A model generated the notes under the pieces. The model had not been told where the DNA came from, made no database searches, and worked only from the letters and a program-made list of their open reading frames with translations. Shown here piece after piece: positions 60,170-64,000 of a stretch of 64,000 nt of DNA; the first letter of the stretch is position 1, and every line of letters starts with the position of its first letter. The DNA is from Rhyacichthys aspro. Lineage: Eukaryota > Chordata > Actinopteri > Gobiiformes > Rhyacichthyidae. The stretch lies in assembly GCA_036850595.1 (NCBI GenBank), contig CM072160.1:15417906-15481905 (forward strand), in the 5' to 3' direction. The position numbers and the translations under genes are program-made.

Positions 60170-63100
60170 CTAAAAAAGACCAAAAGGAAGCAAGACAAAT
60201 CTCTAGTTAGACAATCAAGTAGTAGAAAAGGAATCAGCGACCATGTTTTTTCAAAATCAAAAGGCCAAACATATGTAAAGGATAGAACATTGACACAGGA
60301 TTTGCATGGTCAATCTTGTCAATCCACCCCACACAGTTTTCTTTGGTAATCAACATTGTTTTTGAAGCACTTATGTATATTGTGTACTCACTCTGTTTTA
60401 AATTATATTATTATTATTATATTAATTATACACCTCGTTTCATTGTTTAATCGTGGGTTTTAATCATGTTCTGTGCCTGGTTTGTGTCCGTTTTAAACCA
60501 CCACAAGCTGCAAACCAAAACTTCTACTTGCAAAAACTAGACTGTTGTATCCTAAAGGGACAATTCTTTTCGTTTCCACTTACGGCGGTCACACTCCAGT
60601 AGCTTCTTTCCTCCCTGTCCAAACACTTGTTACATGTACATATGTGAACACTGAAAGGTCTGTGGACCGGGCCCGTTTCCGGCGCATTGGGAAGGGGGGT
60701 CTCTGCATGTTAGACTGGGTATGTGTGTGTAGTTCGTCATTGGAGCGTACCGCCTTATAGTGCAAACACTGACTACCTCGGCAACACCACTCACTGTGAC
60801 CCGACTGACATTCCAGGTACCGTCTCTCCGTCTACAGACGCTCACTTTACTTTGGCCACCATGAACGTGAGCGATGGCTTTGACATTGAGACTCAGACAC
60901 GTCAATGCCATCCAGTTAGCGACTGGTCTGAGACAGAGCGAGGGTGATGGCCGAAACATGAACCCTGCTAGTGTGCTGCTGGCTGTCATTAGATCTGTGA
61001 CTATGTAGTTCTGCTAGGGGGAAGCTTGATTTACTAGTTATGACGAGAGGCCTGCAATGGATTCAAAGACGTAAATGATTATTCAGAGGAGGATGTGGAC
61101 TCAGCAACAATCATCCAAATCCGTCTATTATTATTTCTCCTTTTGGGCAGTTTCAGCAAGGAAAGACGATATGTACGTCTTAAATAGTTGGTCAGTCTAA
61201 CAACAAATTGAAATGAAATACATTTTCAAATTTCAAATCCACTATCAATCCAAAAAAAAAAAAAAAAAATGTACAGATGCCTCAATAACTCAATTTCATT
61301 ATACTTTTGATTCTTTTATTAACTCAATCTTAATGAAGATGTAATGGCTTTATATATTAACAATATTGTACCAAAGTAAAACATCATCTAGTTCTTCATT
61401 AAACCTTTTTTTTTTTTTAATTTCAACACGACTGTCATCTGTTGCAATTTACCACAACTTAAGGGAACATGTGTGTAGCTGTGAGAACAGCCTGACCAGG
61501 TCTTTGTGTCTGACCTTGCTAAATGGACTAAAAAGGGCTATCGGGGGTCCCCTTTTGTTACTGTATCGCTGTGGTTGGGGGAAGCAGGGGGGCCATGACC
61601 CACAGAGGCCTCTTCTCTAACCCTGCCAAGCACTTCTACAAACACCTCGATGCATCCTCCGAGACATTTAGAGACGCACACACACAAAACTTCCCCTGCG
61701 ACTGGTCACACGAGGCTGGGCACGGCTGTGTGAAGAAACAAGATGCTGTGAAAAGGGTTAATGGCATCAGAAAGGTAAACAAGATGGGATAAAGAGAGGA
61801 AAACCAAGGAGGTAGAAGGAGGAGGCAACGATGAAAGACGGCGAGTACAGCCAAAAGATGAAAGTAGGAGATTTAATTACACAGAGGGTTGCTAAAACTA
61901 ATGAGCTTTTGAAAACAGTATATAATTTTACTAATCAACTGTTGATCGACTGACTAACTTTATTTGGGCCTATTAGAAGGAGAGTTGCAGCACTAATTTG
62001 TGACTAAACCCAAGGAACGCAAAGGCTAACTGTGTTAAAGTCCTCCAAAATTTGGACTGGGACAAAGATCAAATTGTACCTTTTCTTTCTGATCTGAACT
62101 GCAGAAAAAATACATATTTTTGCAATCTTTTGCACTGCTAGAGTTAAGACATGTGACTTTATCAAGTATGGTGACAGGATCTACCTTCCTATGTTGTTAT
62201 GGTATAAATGGGAGTGAATTCACAAACTGGACAATATGATACTCTAACTCTGATGAACTTCACCTTCCAGATCATTAAAGTTTTTGTCTAACAGGTGACA
62301 TGTACTATTGCTGGTGTTGGTTTCCCATCAGCCCCTGAGGGAAGACAGGAAGCAGACACTTCCGATGCAGCGTGATATAATAGACACCCGAGCTGAACTG
62401 ACCATCCATGTCTCTGACCACCTGGCCCAGACGCTGGACCTCACTTGACCCCGGCTCACCTGGTGCACACCTGGGTCAGTGAGATGCCATGGACAGGGTT
62501 TCACTCAACCTACTGACTGTATTTAAAGAAAGTATTTGATGTTATACACAAATTGAAAATGTATGAATTTACTAGTAATTCTGACATTTATAAAGTGATT
62601 CTGCTGTCTTAATTAAATCATTCAACATCACATTCATATGGGAATGTGCCTATAATTATTGTGATAAATTTAGAGCTCTCTGGAGACTTTCATTGATCCC
62701 TGCTATTCATCTGGACTTATCTCAGCACCAAAGCCGTAATCCCACTCCATGACTCGCTCTGCTCTGTTAAACTATTCGCTCCTTCTCTTTCTCCAATGAA
62801 ACCTCTCGTTTTTGCATCGCTTCGCTTTCCCTCTTTTCTTCTCCCCCTCCCATCAAGTTAGTCGGCCGACAGGTCGGAGCGGTCAACAGGCGTTACACTC
62901 GGCTGAGTGTTCATTGTACACGTGAATGCTGCGAGGGAGGGATGGAAGGAAAGAAAGGGAGCTGGAGATAGGTATTGTGTGTTAAAGAGTGCAAACATTA
63001 GGCCAGGCCCTGCGCCTCCCTGATCCATGATTGAGCCCTACATCAAAGCCAAGCAAACACACGCCCCTCGATTTCTTATTCTTAATTCCAATGCACACCC

Positions 63101-64000
63101 CTTTACTCCAACCCTGATCTCTGTGAATCACTTTAACCAGAAAAATGGACAGCATGGTAGACACCTCACCTGCAGTGAAAACTATTGATAACTGTATGAT
63201 CCCAATGCTGACACCCCTGCTACAGGCCAGAGCTAGTCATAAGTGATCTCCTCTTCTTTTCACTTAACAGCTGCAAACAAAGCTGTGTGTGACTGAGTAA
63301 TGGGCGGTGAGTCTCTAAGATACTTGGTCTAAACTCCCAATGTCTGCATGTGTTCATTTGTACACATGTATCTGGTGTCAGTGAGAGAAACACAGAGAGG
63401 GATCTGAGTGATGCGAGTGAGCTGATGTTCTGTCTTCCCTGCAGCAGTGACGGCTCACTGGGGGCTTGAAGACAGGATTAAACACAGAGGAGTGTCACGG
63501 CCTGGCTGAGTTATAGCACTCATAATACACACACACACACACACACAGGACAATTCAGTGACACACATACCCACACAGGGGCTCCAAGTACAGCCAGACA
63601 CAAACAACCTAATTTGTAACCAGAAAGACTTAACACTCAAAGTGACAAGGCTCTTTATGAAAGCTGACATGAATAACATGCACTCAGTTACGTTGATCAC
63701 CCACTGAAACAACAATGTTTGATGTACACAAAACACATCCTGTGTTGCAAAAATTTGCTGTGTTAGAACGGGAAGACTACACCCAGGACTTGAGTATCAG
63801 CACAAAGATGCTGATACTTCAAAAATGCTTAAATGTATCAGTGTTTTAAATACAAACCATACTTAAAATTATATTTTATTTTAGTATTTGATTTAGCAGT
63901 CTAATTTTAAAATTTACTGAATATATTAAACATCATTACATTTGAAAATCTTGCAATCTTGCATGTTTCATTGCTTCTTGAACTGAGCAAAAATGAGTAC
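60170..64000. other. clpb intron or upstream region to window edge
   Basis: No further clpb exon was recognised. The stretch holds a GC-richer block at about 60580-60960, an (AC)n run at 63527-63547, and otherwise ordinary AT-rich sequence. The frames through 60630-60989 and 60723-60947 do not match CLPB or any family I know. Confidence 0.45.
63527..63547. repeat. (AC)n microsatellite
   Basis: About ten AC units. Confidence 0.95.

Noticed and set aside
1..64000. CRISPR arrays, intact transposases, reverse transcriptase genes, rRNA or functional tRNA genes
   Set aside because: None seen. The repeats present are microsatellites, one long hairpin, small palindromes and SINE-like relics.
60170..64000. 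First coding exons of clpb
   Set aside because: I looked for the missing first ankyrin repeat and the targeting sequence on the minus strand and found no match, so they are taken to lie outside the window.

Overview
The window is nuclear DNA of a ray-finned fish, most likely a teleost with a compact genome. Genes are split by GT-AG introns, many only 75 to 150 bases long. The predicted proteins align along their length with vertebrate families I know, and microsatellites of (CA)n, (GA)n and (AAT)n type are scattered through the introns. No bacterial, viral or intact transposon gene was seen. Exon borders below were placed by eye from splice sites and reading phase; for every gene that is complete here the exon lengths sum to a multiple of three.

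Layout from left to right: numa1 (minus, 3' end outside the window, 285-6938); a gap with a candidate small membrane-protein ORF (8620-8844, plus) and an unexplained 33-base exon-like segment (8369-8401, minus); lamtor1 (minus, 9521-10847); a secreted frizzled-related protein of SFRP2-like type (plus, 11887-13485); tomt (plus, 14554-15731), converging on anapc15 (minus, 16440-17332); a folate receptor (plus, 18997-20042); inppl1/SHIP2 (plus, 22313-35232, 27 exons, 1259 residues), converging on phox2a (minus, 38146-39710); a gene-free upstream domain of about 7 kb; and clpb (minus, 47091 to 60169 and on past the right edge, so the N-terminal part is missing).

The order numa1 - lamtor1 - anapc15 - folate receptor - inppl1 - phox2a - clpb matches what I recall of human 11q13.4, so this is an old conserved block. 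The frizzled-related gene is the exception: I know of no counterpart at this place in human. The genes are not one pathway. They cover spindle organisation (numa1, anapc15), lysosomal mTORC1 anchoring (lamtor1), hair-cell mechanotransduction (tomt), folate uptake, phosphoinositide signalling (inppl1), autonomic neuron identity (phox2a) and mitochondrial protein disaggregation (clpb).

The most unusual structures beyond the genes are: a 43-bp, almost perfect inverted repeat with a 5-base loop in inppl1 intron 1 (23958-24048); an 85-residue tandem period in the numa1 coiled coil (about 3400-2093); the frizzled-related gene with an insertion in its netrin-like domain; the candidate small membrane protein; and clusters of homeodomain, CRE and AP-1 motifs upstream of phox2a.
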